Positions 6,670 to 13,906 of a stretch of 22,854 bases of DNA are shown here, piece by piece. Numbering within the stretch: position 1 is the stretch's first letter; each line of letters begins with the position of its first letter. The stretch covers positions 212,991 through 235,844 of the forward strand of contig NZ_GG695974.1 in NCBI RefSeq assembly GCF_000159955.1. The letters are read 5' to 3'. The notes under the pieces are model-generated. The model saw only the letters and a program-made list of their open reading frames with translations, did no database searches and was not told where the DNA came from. The translations under genes were made by a program, and so were the position numbers. This DNA is from Paenibacillus sp. oral taxon 786 str. D14 (lineage in GTDB: Bacteria; Bacillota; Bacilli; Paenibacillales; Paenibacillaceae).

Positions 6670-6755
6670 GTGTGCGCCCGGCATGGGCGATAACTAGGCG
6701 GTGAAAGTCCGCTACAGGCTTGGCAGTAGGAACTGTTAGCCAAGGGCAAGGGTTA
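6670..6755 (+). mobile_element. Group IIC intron, 5' fragment
   Basis: The sequence begins GTGTGCGCCCGGCATGGGCG and continues with GTGAAAGTCC, AACTGTTAGCC and GCAAGGGTT, in the order and spacing of the 5' domain I of bacterial class C introns (the Oceanobacillus iheyensis type starts GTGTGCCCGGCATGGG). The maturase/reverse transcriptase gene and the domain V hairpin are missing, so this is a dead fragment. The 5' end lies 4 bases behind a terminator stem, which is the known target preference of class C introns. The following ~115 bases (to about 6870) carry no gene. They may include internal intron sequence, but I cannot place them. Confidence 0.78.
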
Positions 6756-6870
6756 AAGGGACAATCATTCTCTCCTTCACAATCATGTAATTGAGAAACG
6801 TAGAGGCTTGACAGGCCTGAGATCTGAATATTGAAAGGGCCCGCTGTTAGATAGCCTTTATCAAACCTAG

Positions 6871-6899
6871 TTGCAACCGTTTACATCCTGAGATAGGAT
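6871..6899 (+). promoter_or_regulatory. cre-like site overlapping a possible promoter of the sugar-sensing operon
   Basis: TTGCAACCGTTTACAT (6871-6886) fits the catabolite-responsive element pattern WTGNAANCGNWNNCAW. TTGCAA (6871-6876) and TAGGAT (6894-6899), 17 bases apart, could be the promoter; CcpA binding would then block the -35. That promoter would leave only a short leader before the start at 6923, so the exact promoter is less sure than the cre match. Confidence 0.5.
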
Positions 6900-6922
6900 T
6901 ATCGGAAGAGGTGAACTGGTTC

Positions 6923-7903
6923 ATGAAGGACAAGAAATGGCTGGCGGGCATCATGATCTGCATCGTGGTTTTGGTCTATTTGTTTATCGGCTTTGCCAGG
7001 TACTCGGGGAAAATCGGCAGCATTGTCAAGGAGCTGCAAGGGCAGCCCGCGAGCGGAGAGCCACGCTATCATATCGTGCTGATCGAGCAAGAGCGCTACC
7101 ATCCCTATTGGGAAATGGTGGAGAAAGGTGCAGCGGAGGCGGCGGAGAAGTATGGAATCGACATCGAGTTCACGGGGCCGGTGCGCAACAACATGGAAGA
7201 GCAACTGAACCTGCTGGAAAAAGCGATCGCCGCCCGCGTCGACGCGATTATCGTGCAGGGGCTCAATGAAGAGCGGTTTACGCCGGTCATCGATAAGGCG
7301 GTACGCCGCGGCATCCCCGTCGTGACCATCGACACCGACGCGCCAAACAGCCAGCGGCTGACTTATGTCGGCACTGACAATTTAGCCGCGGGCGAGCGCC
7401 TGGGTCGCCTTGTCGTGGAGACGACTGGCGGGATTGGCAAGATCGGCGTGATCATCGGCAGCGATCAGGCCGCCAACCAGCTGCAGCGGCTGGACGGGCT
7501 GAAGAAAATCGTCGCCGAACACGAGGGGCTGGAGATTGTGGACGTTCGCAGCTCGAACATCTCCCACATGGAGGCGATTCAGCAGGCGGCCAACATGCTC
7601 CGGAATCATCCCGAGATCACCATTATGGTCGGTACGAGTGCAACCGATGCGCTTGGCGTGCTGCAGGCTGCCAAGAACCGCGACGACCTGACGATCATCG
7701 GCTTCGACAATCAGAAGGAAACGCTGGAAGCGATTCGCAAAGGGGAGATTGAAGCGACGGTGGCGCAGCAGCCTTTTTTGATGGGAGAAACGGCGGTTCG
7801 GCTGCTCTATGAGCACTTCGGGGGACAAGCGCTGAAGAAGGCCTACTTCACGGAAGTGAAAGTGCTAAATGCGCACAACGTGGAGGAGGGCGAGAGTTTA
7901 TGA
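6923..7903 (+). CDS. Membrane-anchored sugar-binding protein (XylFII-like sensor subunit)
   Basis: A 326-residue periplasmic-binding-protein fold of the ribose/xylose type (PBP type 1). An N-terminal hydrophobic helix at about 6-24 (WLAGIMICIVVLVYLFIGF) has neither a lipobox nor a clear cleavage site, so it is probably an uncleaved anchor. The body has the family pattern: YHIVLIEQERYHPYWEMVEKG, then VDAIIVQGLNEE, GIPVVTIDTDAP, RLTYVGTDNLAAGERLG and DDLTIIGFDNQ. ATG 6923 is chosen because AGAGGTGA (6906-6913) is spaced correctly; the in-frame GTG at 6911 lies inside that site. Its stop overlaps the kinase start by 4 bases (ATGA), so the two are translationally coupled. In C. beijerinckii such a protein (XylFII) binds xylose outside and docks on the LytS kinase. 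The sugar here is inferred from the neighbouring xylFGH. Confidence 0.88.
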   Translation: MKDKKWLAGIMICIVVLVYLFIGFARYSGKIGSIVKELQGQPASGEPRYHIVLIEQERYHPYWEMVEKGAAEAAEKYGIDIEFTGPVRNNMEEQLNLLEKAIAARVDAIIVQGLNEERFTPVIDKAVRRGIPVVTIDTDAPNSQRLTYVGTDNLAAGERLGRLVVETTGGIGKIGVIIGSDQAANQLQRLDGLKKIVAEHEGLEIVDVRSSNISHMEAIQQAANMLRNHPEITIMVGTSATDALGVLQAAKNRDDLTIIGFDNQKETLEAIRKGEIEATVAQQPFLMGETAVRLLYEHFGGQALKKAYFTEVKVLNAHNVEEGESL

Positions 7904-9339
7904 GTATCCGCCGCAAATTGTTTCTGTTTATTCCGTTGTTGGTGCTGGTGATGAGTTCGGTGTCCTTCTTCCTGTTCCAAAGCGGAAAGAGTGTTCAAGA
8001 GAGCTATCACCTGATGATGAAGCGCATTCTGTTGTACAAAGAGATCTCCTACGAGGTGGGGGAGAACATGCGGTCGATGAACCGATTCATTATGCAGTTG
8101 GATCAGGAGAGCTTGCCCGAAGTCGTAAAGCATTTGAATGCGGTCAAGTCCTTGCGATCGGATCTCGACGGGCTCCGGACGATTGGCGGCAGCGACCTGG
8201 CCCTCGCCAATTATCGCAACCTGATCGACACCTTCCTGGAGCAGGCCGAGGCGATGATTGAGGGGATCAGCTATGAGGATTCCGATACGATGGCCGGAGC
8301 TTATATCGAAGCGGAGCAGACACAGCGTTTTATCCGCGAGGAGGCGCAGGAGCTGGTCGACTTGGAGCTGGAGCAATATAAGCCGATTTACGAAGAGATG
8401 ATGGATGCGACCGGAAATCTGAACAAGCTGGGCATTCTGCTGGTGGTGACGGCAGCGGCCTTCAGCATTCTGCTGGCGATTTGGTTGTCGCGCAGCATTA
8501 CCAATCCGATCCGCCGGCTGGTCGCGACTGCCAAGCAGATCTCCAAAGGGCGGATGGACACGAAAGCGCCGGAGAGCGACAGCAACGATGAGATTAGTAT
8601 TTTGTGCCGGGCGTTTAATGGAATGATTGACAACATCCAGCAGCTGATGGCGGAGAATATCAACAACTTGGAGAAGGACCGGCTGGTGAAGGAGCTGGAG
8701 CTCAAGACGCTGCAAAGCCAGATCAATCCGCATTTTTTATTTAATACTTTAAACTCCATCTCCAAGCTGGCCTATCTCGAAGGGGCAACCAAGACAAGCG
8801 ACCTGGCTGTTTCCGTGTCTCGTCTGCTGCGCTACAACTTGCAGAAGCTTGACCAGGCGGTCCCGCTGCGCGAGGAGGTGGCCCATGTTACGGATTACAT
8901 GAACATCCAGAAGGCGCGGTTCCGCGATCGGATTGCCTTCAGGATGAACATCGACGAACGCGCACTGGACGGGAGAGTCCCTTGCTTAACCTTGCAGCCG
9001 ATTCTGGAGAACGCTTTTGTACACGGCATTGAACAGATGGAGGAAGGGGCTGTGCTGGAGCTGGCGATTCGCCTTGGCGAGGGGGATCGGGTCGAGATTG
9101 AAATCCGCGATAACGGGGTTGGCATGAGCCGAGAGACGGTGGATCGGCTGCTGCAATCGGTACGCGGCGACGCTCCGCAGATGGGGGGTAAAAGGCATTC
9201 GACCGGCTTGGGTACGCATAATGTGTTCAAGCGGCTGCATTTATTTTTTGACGGAGAGGAACAAATCGAGATCGACAGCGAGGAAGGGGCTGGAACCGCC
9301 GTCCGGTTTACGCTGCCTCTTCGCGTAGGGATTTCATAG
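7900..9339 (+). CDS. LytS/YesM-type sensor histidine kinase
   Basis: A 479-residue membrane kinase. TM1 is at about 8-26 and the extracellular helical region spans about 27-177 (where the sugar-binding partner would dock). TM2 is at about 178-197, HAMP at about 198-250, then a coiled linker. The His_kinase motif QSQINPHFLFNTLNSI carries the phosphorylated His278. The ATP-binding domain has ENAFVHG (N box, about 369-375), DNGVGM (G1 box, about 404-409) and STGLGTHNVFKRL (G2 box). ATG 7900 overlaps the preceding stop. The gene is followed 22 bp later by its response regulator. Given the order binding protein - kinase - regulator - xylFGH, it should respond to a pentose such as xylose. Confidence 0.95.
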   Translation: MSIRRKLFLFIPLLVLVMSSVSFFLFQSGKSVQESYHLMMKRILLYKEISYEVGENMRSMNRFIMQLDQESLPEVVKHLNAVKSLRSDLDGLRTIGGSDLALANYRNLIDTFLEQAEAMIEGISYEDSDTMAGAYIEAEQTQRFIREEAQELVDLELEQYKPIYEEMMDATGNLNKLGILLVVTAAAFSILLAIWLSRSITNPIRRLVATAKQISKGRMDTKAPESDSNDEISILCRAFNGMIDNIQQLMAENINNLEKDRLVKELELKTLQSQINPHFLFNTLNSISKLAYLEGATKTSDLAVSVSRLLRYNLQKLDQAVPLREEVAHVTDYMNIQKARFRDRIAFRMNIDERALDGRVPCLTLQPILENAFVHGIEQMEEGAVLELAIRLGEGDRVEIEIRDNGVGMSRETVDRLLQSVRGDAPQMGGKRHSTGLGTHNVFKRLHLFFDGEEQIEIDSEEGAGTAVRFTLPLRVGIS

Positions 9340-9361
9340 GACGGGGAAGGGGGAATCCGAA

Positions 9362-10933
9362 TTGTACACTTTGCTGATTGCGGACGATGAAGCATTGGAA
9401 CGGGAAGGTCTGGAAATGATGATCAGCCACGCGATGCCGGATACGTTCCGTTTTGTTCATGCGGAGAATGGGAGGCGGGCGATCCAGCTGGCGGAGGAGG
9501 AAAGGCCGGATTTTATTTTTATGGATATCAAAATGCCGGGGATACAGGGCTTAGAAGCGGTGCGGGAGATTATGGCCCGTCAGCCGGGGGCACGGGTGGT
9601 TATTATCACGGCCCATGATTATTTTGCCTATGCGAAGGAGGGGCTGGCGCTAGGCGTACGGGAATATTTGCTGAAGCCGTCTCGGCGGGAAGAGATCGTA
9701 GACGTACTGAAGCATCTAATCACTGAGACCGAAGAGGCGAAGCGGGCCCGCGACGAGCAGCTCTCCCTGCAGGAGAAGCTCTCCCACCTGCTGCCGCTGG
9801 CGGAGAACGAACTGTCGCTGATGTTAATGCTGGAGTATGCGCAGGAGGTCGAGGCCGACCAACTGGCCCGAATGCTGAACCTCAAGTGGAGGAAAGGCTA
9901 CGCGATGGTATTGTCATTTGTGAAGCACACCTCCAAGGAATGGGCCAGCTTCCAGGTGGTCAAGAAGGAGATTTACGATGCGGTCAAGCAATGGGCGAAG
10001 CCGGGCTTGTCCTGCATTGTCAGCCCGGTGGTGGGCCATCAGATCGCTTTGTTTATCCCGTTGCCGCCGGGACGGCCGGGGTATGAGCAGCGGGTGATGG
10101 CGTTGGAATGGGGCGAGCGGCTGCGCAGCCAGGTGGAGGAGCGGTTTGGGCTGCCGTTGTCCGTCGGGATCGGCGGGGTCCGCGAGGGCTGGGACGGGCT
10201 AAGCCGCTCGTACCGCGAAGCGGTTCGCGTCTGTGCGGAGGAGCAGGACATCGTCTGCGTCCGACATTATGACGATATCGCCGAAAGCTCGGGCGGCCCC
10301 GCGATTCCGCTGGATGAGGAGAAGAAGCTGCTGGATGCACTGCTGCGGCAGGACAAACCCGAAGCAGCCGAGCGCTTTGACCTGCTGTTCGAACGCCTGA
10401 AAGGGGGGCGGTCGGATTATTTTCCGCGTCTGCGCGGGGATGTAATTGGGTTGCTCCTCTATTTGAGCCGCGGCGTGGAGGCGGGGGACGGTCCCGAGTT
10501 AATCGAGGATCTGAGCGCCTGCGAGGATACGGCATCGCTGCGCGAGCGCGCGCTGCACCGGCTTGGCGGCTGGATCGACGGCCTGCGGGAACGGAAGGAA
10601 CGCAGCCGTTCACATGTGCTTCAGCGGGCGCTCCTATTCGTCAACCAGCGGTTCAAAGAAGAGATTTCGATGGAGCAGACGGCGGAATACGTGAATCTCA
10701 GTCCTTACTACTTCAGCAAATTGTTTAAGCTGCAGACCGGAGAGAATTTTAGCGATTATCTCACCCGACTGCGGATTGAGGAGGCGAAGCGGCTGATCGC
10801 CGGGCGCTCGTTAAGCCTGAAGGAAATCTGTTATGAGGTGGGCTACAAAGACCCGAATTATTTTAGCCGGGTATTTAAGAAATCCGTTGGCATCACCCCC
10901 AGTGAATATCGCCAGCAAATCGAAATCGAATAA
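9362..10933 (+). CDS. YesN-type response regulator with AraC DNA-binding domain
   Basis: A 523-residue cytosolic transcription regulator. The receiver domain (1-~120) has the acidic pair in IADDEA, the phosphorylation site Asp55 in FIFMDIKMPG, Thr in VVIITAHD and the conserved Lys in YLLKPSR. A ~290-residue middle region follows, as in other YesN proteins. The C-terminal double helix-turn-helix AraC domain (about 417-520) contains SPYYFSKLFKLQTGENF and GYKDPNYFSRVFKKSVGITP. The TTG start at 9362 has GGAAGGGGGAA 8 bases upstream. It is the partner of the kinase and the likely activator of xylFGH, separated from it by a terminator so that xylFGH can be induced separately. Confidence 0.95.
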   Translation: MYTLLIADDEALEREGLEMMISHAMPDTFRFVHAENGRRAIQLAEEERPDFIFMDIKMPGIQGLEAVREIMARQPGARVVIITAHDYFAYAKEGLALGVREYLLKPSRREEIVDVLKHLITETEEAKRARDEQLSLQEKLSHLLPLAENELSLMLMLEYAQEVEADQLARMLNLKWRKGYAMVLSFVKHTSKEWASFQVVKKEIYDAVKQWAKPGLSCIVSPVVGHQIALFIPLPPGRPGYEQRVMALEWGERLRSQVEERFGLPLSVGIGGVREGWDGLSRSYREAVRVCAEEQDIVCVRHYDDIAESSGGPAIPLDEEKKLLDALLRQDKPEAAERFDLLFERLKGGRSDYFPRLRGDVIGLLLYLSRGVEAGDGPELIEDLSACEDTASLRERALHRLGGWIDGLRERKERSRSHVLQRALLFVNQRFKEEISMEQTAEYVNLSPYYFSKLFKLQTGENFSDYLTRLRIEEAKRLIAGRSLSLKEICYEVGYKDPNYFSRVFKKSVGITPSEYRQQIEIE

Positions 10934-10959
10934 GTCCGTCCGTTCGGTTAGCTTAGGTG

Positions 10960-10988
10960 AGTCCTTGTCCCAGACAAGGACTTTTTTG
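10960..10988 (+). terminator. Terminator between the regulator gene and xylF
   Basis: AGTCCTTGTC (10960-10969) pairs with GACAAGGACT (10973-10982) around CCA, and TTTTTG follows. This is a standard rho-independent terminator 26 bp after the regulator stop. It separates the sensing operon from the transport operon. Confidence 0.9.
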
Positions 10989-11012
10989 TTGTGATTGCAC
11001 AAAAAAATCCAG

Positions 11013-11042
11013 TGAAAGCGTTCGGTTTGAAAGCATTTACAT
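11013..11042 (+). promoter_or_regulatory. One or two cre-like sites upstream of xylF
   Basis: TTGAAAGCATTTACAT (11027-11042) differs from the cre consensus at one central base (CA in place of CG) and shares TTTACATCC with the site in front of the sensing operon (6871-6886). Just before it, TGAAAGCGTTCGGT (11013-11026) has a good left half-site and a poor right one. Catabolite control of a xylose transporter through CcpA would be expected; occupancy is inferred. Confidence 0.5.
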
Positions 11043-11062
11043 CCGATGGCAAAGGAATGCAG

Positions 11063-11082
11063 AACAAGCGCAAACAAGTGCA
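11063..11082 (+). promoter_or_regulatory. Tandem 10-bp direct repeat upstream of xylF, possible YesN operator
   Basis: AACAAGCGCA (11063-11072) is followed directly by AACAAGTGCA (11073-11082), with one difference. The pair lies within a longer inverted repeat (GTTCGGT at 11020-11026 and ACCGAAC at 11090-11096, flanked by AAAGC/GCTTT). It sits 95-115 bp ahead of the xylF start. AraC-type regulators bind direct repeats, so it is a candidate binding site for the neighbouring regulator. I could not assign a convincing promoter here. Confidence 0.35.
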
Positions 11083-11176
11083 GGCTTTGACCGAACCGAA
11101 GCGCGAGGAGCGATGCTACGATATTTTTGTAAGCGGAATCATCAAACGATTATTTAAAAGAAGGGGCGTAGGCGTA

Positions 11177-12280
11177 GTGAAAAAACATAGTCATTTTGTA
11201 CGGTTAAGCTTGGCAGCCATTTTGTTAGCTTCCACCCTGGCAGGCTGCGGGGTTGTTTCGGACGGCAGCGCCAACAGCGGGAACACAAAGAACAATGCAG
11301 AGAGCGCGGCTGGAGGCAAGGACGACGGGAAAATCGTCATCGGCATGTCGATGGACACCCTGAAGGAAGAACGGTGGCAGAAGGACCGGGATTTATTCAC
11401 CGCCAAAGTCGAAGAGCTCGGGGGCGAAGTGAAGGTGCTTGCGGCGAACGGTGACGACGCAACGCAGTTGAGCCAGGCGGAGCAACTGATTTCGCAAGGC
11501 GTTGACGTGTTGGTGGTCATCGCACACAACGCCGAAGCAACCGCACCCATCGTGGAAAAAGCGCACAAAGAAGGCATCAAGGTCATCGCGTATGACCGTT
11601 TGATCAGAAACTCGGACGTTGACTATTACATCTCCTTCGATAACGTTCGGGTCGGCGAACTTCAAGCCCGCGCTGTAATTGAAGCGGCACCAAAGGGCAA
11701 CATCGTTTACATCGGCGGTGCGGACACCGATAACAACGCGCACATGTTCAAGGAAGGCGCGATGAACGTGCTGAAGCCGCTGGAGGAGAAAGGCGACATC
11801 AAGATCGTATATGACCAGTTCTCCAAGGACTGGAAGCCGGAAGAAGCACTGAAGAATATGGAGAATGCGCTGACCGCCAATAACAATGACATTCAGGGCG
11901 TGGTCGCTGCAAATGACGGCACGGCCGGCGGGGTAATCCAAGCGTTAAACGCACAAGGTATGGCCGGCAAAATCCCGGTATCCGGGCAGGACGCGGACTT
12001 GGCCGCAGTCCAACGGATCGCCGAAGGTACGCAGCTGATGACCGTCTACAAACCGATTAAATCGATTGCCATCACCGCTGCGGAAATGGCAGTTGCGGCC
12101 GCCAAAGGCGAGGAAGTAAAAGCGGACAAAACCGTCAACAACGGCAAAATTGACGTGCCTTCCGTGCTGCTGGATCCAATTCCGCTCAACAAGGATAGCC
12201 TGAACGTCGTGATTGAAGACGGGTTCCACAAGCTGGAGGACGTGTACAAAAACGTACCAAAGGATCAATGGCCGAAGTAA
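11177..12280 (+). CDS. xylF: D-xylose ABC transporter substrate-binding lipoprotein XylF
   Basis: A 367-residue lipoprotein that captures xylose outside the cell and hands it to XylGH. The signal peptide ends in the lipobox LAGC, so Cys24 would be lipidated. The mature protein carries XylF-type stretches: IVIGMSMDTLKEERWQKDRD, then AQLISQGVDVLVVIAHN-type strands, VIAYDRLI, DVDYYISFDNVRVGELQA and PVSGQDADLAA. These closely resemble E. coli XylF (IGMAIDDLRLERWQKDRD, DFYISFDNEKVGELQA). The GTG at 11177 is chosen because it starts a proper KKHS...LAGC signal peptide and AAGGGG lies ~10 bases upstream. The frame is open for 62 codons further upstream, but that part covers the regulatory region. 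Confidence 0.95.
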   Translation: MKKHSHFVRLSLAAILLASTLAGCGVVSDGSANSGNTKNNAESAAGGKDDGKIVIGMSMDTLKEERWQKDRDLFTAKVEELGGEVKVLAANGDDATQLSQAEQLISQGVDVLVVIAHNAEATAPIVEKAHKEGIKVIAYDRLIRNSDVDYYISFDNVRVGELQARAVIEAAPKGNIVYIGGADTDNNAHMFKEGAMNVLKPLEEKGDIKIVYDQFSKDWKPEEALKNMENALTANNNDIQGVVAANDGTAGGVIQALNAQGMAGKIPVSGQDADLAAVQRIAEGTQLMTVYKPIKSIAITAAEMAVAAAKGEEVKADKTVNNGKIDVPSVLLDPIPLNKDSLNVVIEDGFHKLEDVYKNVPKDQWPK

Positions 12281-12311
12281 TGCGAACCGGACATCGGTAA
12301 GGGCGGAAGCG

Positions 12312-12350
12312 GCGAAAACCAGGGAGCGTTCGGCGCCTCCTTGGTTTCGC
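12312..12350 (+). other. Stem-loop between xylF and xylG
   Basis: GCGAAAACCAGGGAGCG (12312-12328) pairs with 12333-12350 around a TTCG tetraloop, with two small bulges. There is no T-run behind it. It sits in the 112-bp gap between the binding-protein gene and the ATPase gene. Such structures usually protect the 3' end of the upstream message or partly terminate, giving more binding protein than permease. Confidence 0.65.
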
Positions 12351-12392
12351 GCTTTTCGCCGATCCTTAGGCGAATGAAGGAGAGCTAAGCCT

Positions 12393-13904
12393 ATGTATGT
12401 ATTGGAAATGGTGAATATCAGCAAGGAGTTTCCCGGCGTGAAAGCCCTTGACCGCGTGAACTTCCAAGTGCGTAAAGGGGAAATCCACGCGCTCTGCGGC
12501 GAGAACGGAGCGGGTAAATCAACGCTGATGAAGGTGCTGAGCGGCTTGTACCCAGCCGGCACCTACAGCGGGGACATCGTCATCGGCGGCGAGAAGAAGC
12601 AGTTCCACAACATTGCCGATGCAGAAAAAGCCGGCATCGCCATCATTCACCAGGAGCTGGCGCTCGTGAAGGAGATGACGGTGGGCGAGAATATTTTCCT
12701 TGGGGCGGAACCAACCAAAAGCGGCGTGATTCAGTGGGATGAGCTGTATCATAACGCGGCGCAGTGGCTGAAGCGGGTTGGGCTGAATATTTCTCCGGAT
12801 ACGAAAATCGGCAGTCTCGGCATCGGCCAGCAGCAGCTGGTGGAGATCGCCAAGGCGTTGTCCAAGCATACGCAGATTTTGATTCTGGATGAACCTACGG
12901 CCGCTTTAACGGAAAGTGAAGTGGCGATCCTGATGGACATCTTGAATCAGCTGCGCAGCGAAGGGGTGTCTTGCGTTTATATTTCGCACAAGATGCCGGA
13001 GGTGTTTGCTCTGGCCGACTCGATTACGGTGCTTCGCGACGGTCGCACGATAGCGACGCTGGATCGCAAGGAAACGAATGATGACCAGGTCGTGTCGATG
13101 ATGGTCGGACGGGAGCTGACGGAACGGTACCCACGGGTGGAGCATCGCCCATCGGATACTGTGCTGGAGGTTCGGAACTATAACGTGTGGCATCCGGAGA
13201 AGCGGAATCAGAGGGTGATTAAGGATGTCAGCTTCCGGGTGCGCAAAGGGGAAATCCTCGGCATCGCGGGGTTGATGGGGGCCGGCCGGACCGAGCTGGT
13301 CAGCAGCCTGTTTGGCGCATACGGCGGTAAGGCGACGGGGGAGATCTTCGTAGAAGGCAATCCAGTGCGGATTCGCTCCGTCTCCGACGCCATCCGCGCC
13401 GGACTCGCCCTCGTCAGCGAGGATCGCAAGCGTCAAGGGCTCGTCATGGGGATGGACGTCAAGACGAATACAACGCTGGCGACGTTGGCTAAGGTCTCGA
13501 AGTTAAGCGTGATTAACGATAATGAGGAAATCCGCTGGGGTCTGAAATATGTGCAGGATTTAAAGACGAAAACCGCGTCGTTGGAAACCCCTGTCGGCAC
13601 ATTGTCCGGCGGGAACCAGCAGAAGGTTGTTATCGGCAAATGGCTGATGTCTGACCCGAAAATTCTCATCATGGACGAACCAACCCGCGGCATTGATGTC
13701 GGGGCGAAATACGAGATTTATCATCTTATGAATCAGCTGGTCGACCAGGGCGTGGCCATCATCATGATCTCTTCGGAGCTTCCAGAGGTGCTCGGGATGA
13801 GTGACCGAATTCTGGTGATGAGCGAAGGCAAATTTGTCCGGGAGTTCGACTGGCGCGAAGCGACCCAAGAAAATATCATGCAAGCCGCTACGGGAGGGAA
13901 ATAA
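12393..13904 (+). CDS. xylG: D-xylose ABC transporter ATP-binding protein XylG
   Basis: A 503-residue ATPase with two fused nucleotide-binding domains, as in all CUT2-family sugar importers. Domain 1 has Walker A GENGAGKST (36-44), the signature-region sequence LGIGQQQLVEIAKAL and Walker B LILDEPTAAL (Asp166). Domain 2 has the degenerate Walker A GLMGAGRTE (about 291-299), signature LSGGNQQK (about 404-411) and Walker B ILIMDEPTRGID. The segments GIAIIHQELALVKEMTV and SSELPEVLGMSDR closely resemble E. coli XylG. ATG 12393 follows GGAGAG by about 9 bases. The xylH start is 2 bp after its stop. Confidence 0.95.
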   Translation: MYVLEMVNISKEFPGVKALDRVNFQVRKGEIHALCGENGAGKSTLMKVLSGLYPAGTYSGDIVIGGEKKQFHNIADAEKAGIAIIHQELALVKEMTVGENIFLGAEPTKSGVIQWDELYHNAAQWLKRVGLNISPDTKIGSLGIGQQQLVEIAKALSKHTQILILDEPTAALTESEVAILMDILNQLRSEGVSCVYISHKMPEVFALADSITVLRDGRTIATLDRKETNDDQVVSMMVGRELTERYPRVEHRPSDTVLEVRNYNVWHPEKRNQRVIKDVSFRVRKGEILGIAGLMGAGRTELVSSLFGAYGGKATGEIFVEGNPVRIRSVSDAIRAGLALVSEDRKRQGLVMGMDVKTNTTLATLAKVSKLSVINDNEEIRWGLKYVQDLKTKTASLETPVGTLSGGNQQKVVIGKWLMSDPKILIMDEPTRGIDVGAKYEIYHLMNQLVDQGVAIIMISSELPEVLGMSDRILVMSEGKFVREFDWREATQENIMQAATGGK

Positions 13905-13906
13905 AC

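Noticed and set aside
10053..10613. Long antisense frame inside the response regulator gene
   Set aside because: It is a GC-skew shadow of the real gene, with an Arg/Pro-rich product and no ribosome binding site.
11027..11176. 62-codon N-terminal extension of XylF
   Set aside because: It would put the signal peptide and lipobox in the middle of the protein. The GTG at 11177 with its own ribosome binding site gives a normal lipoprotein.
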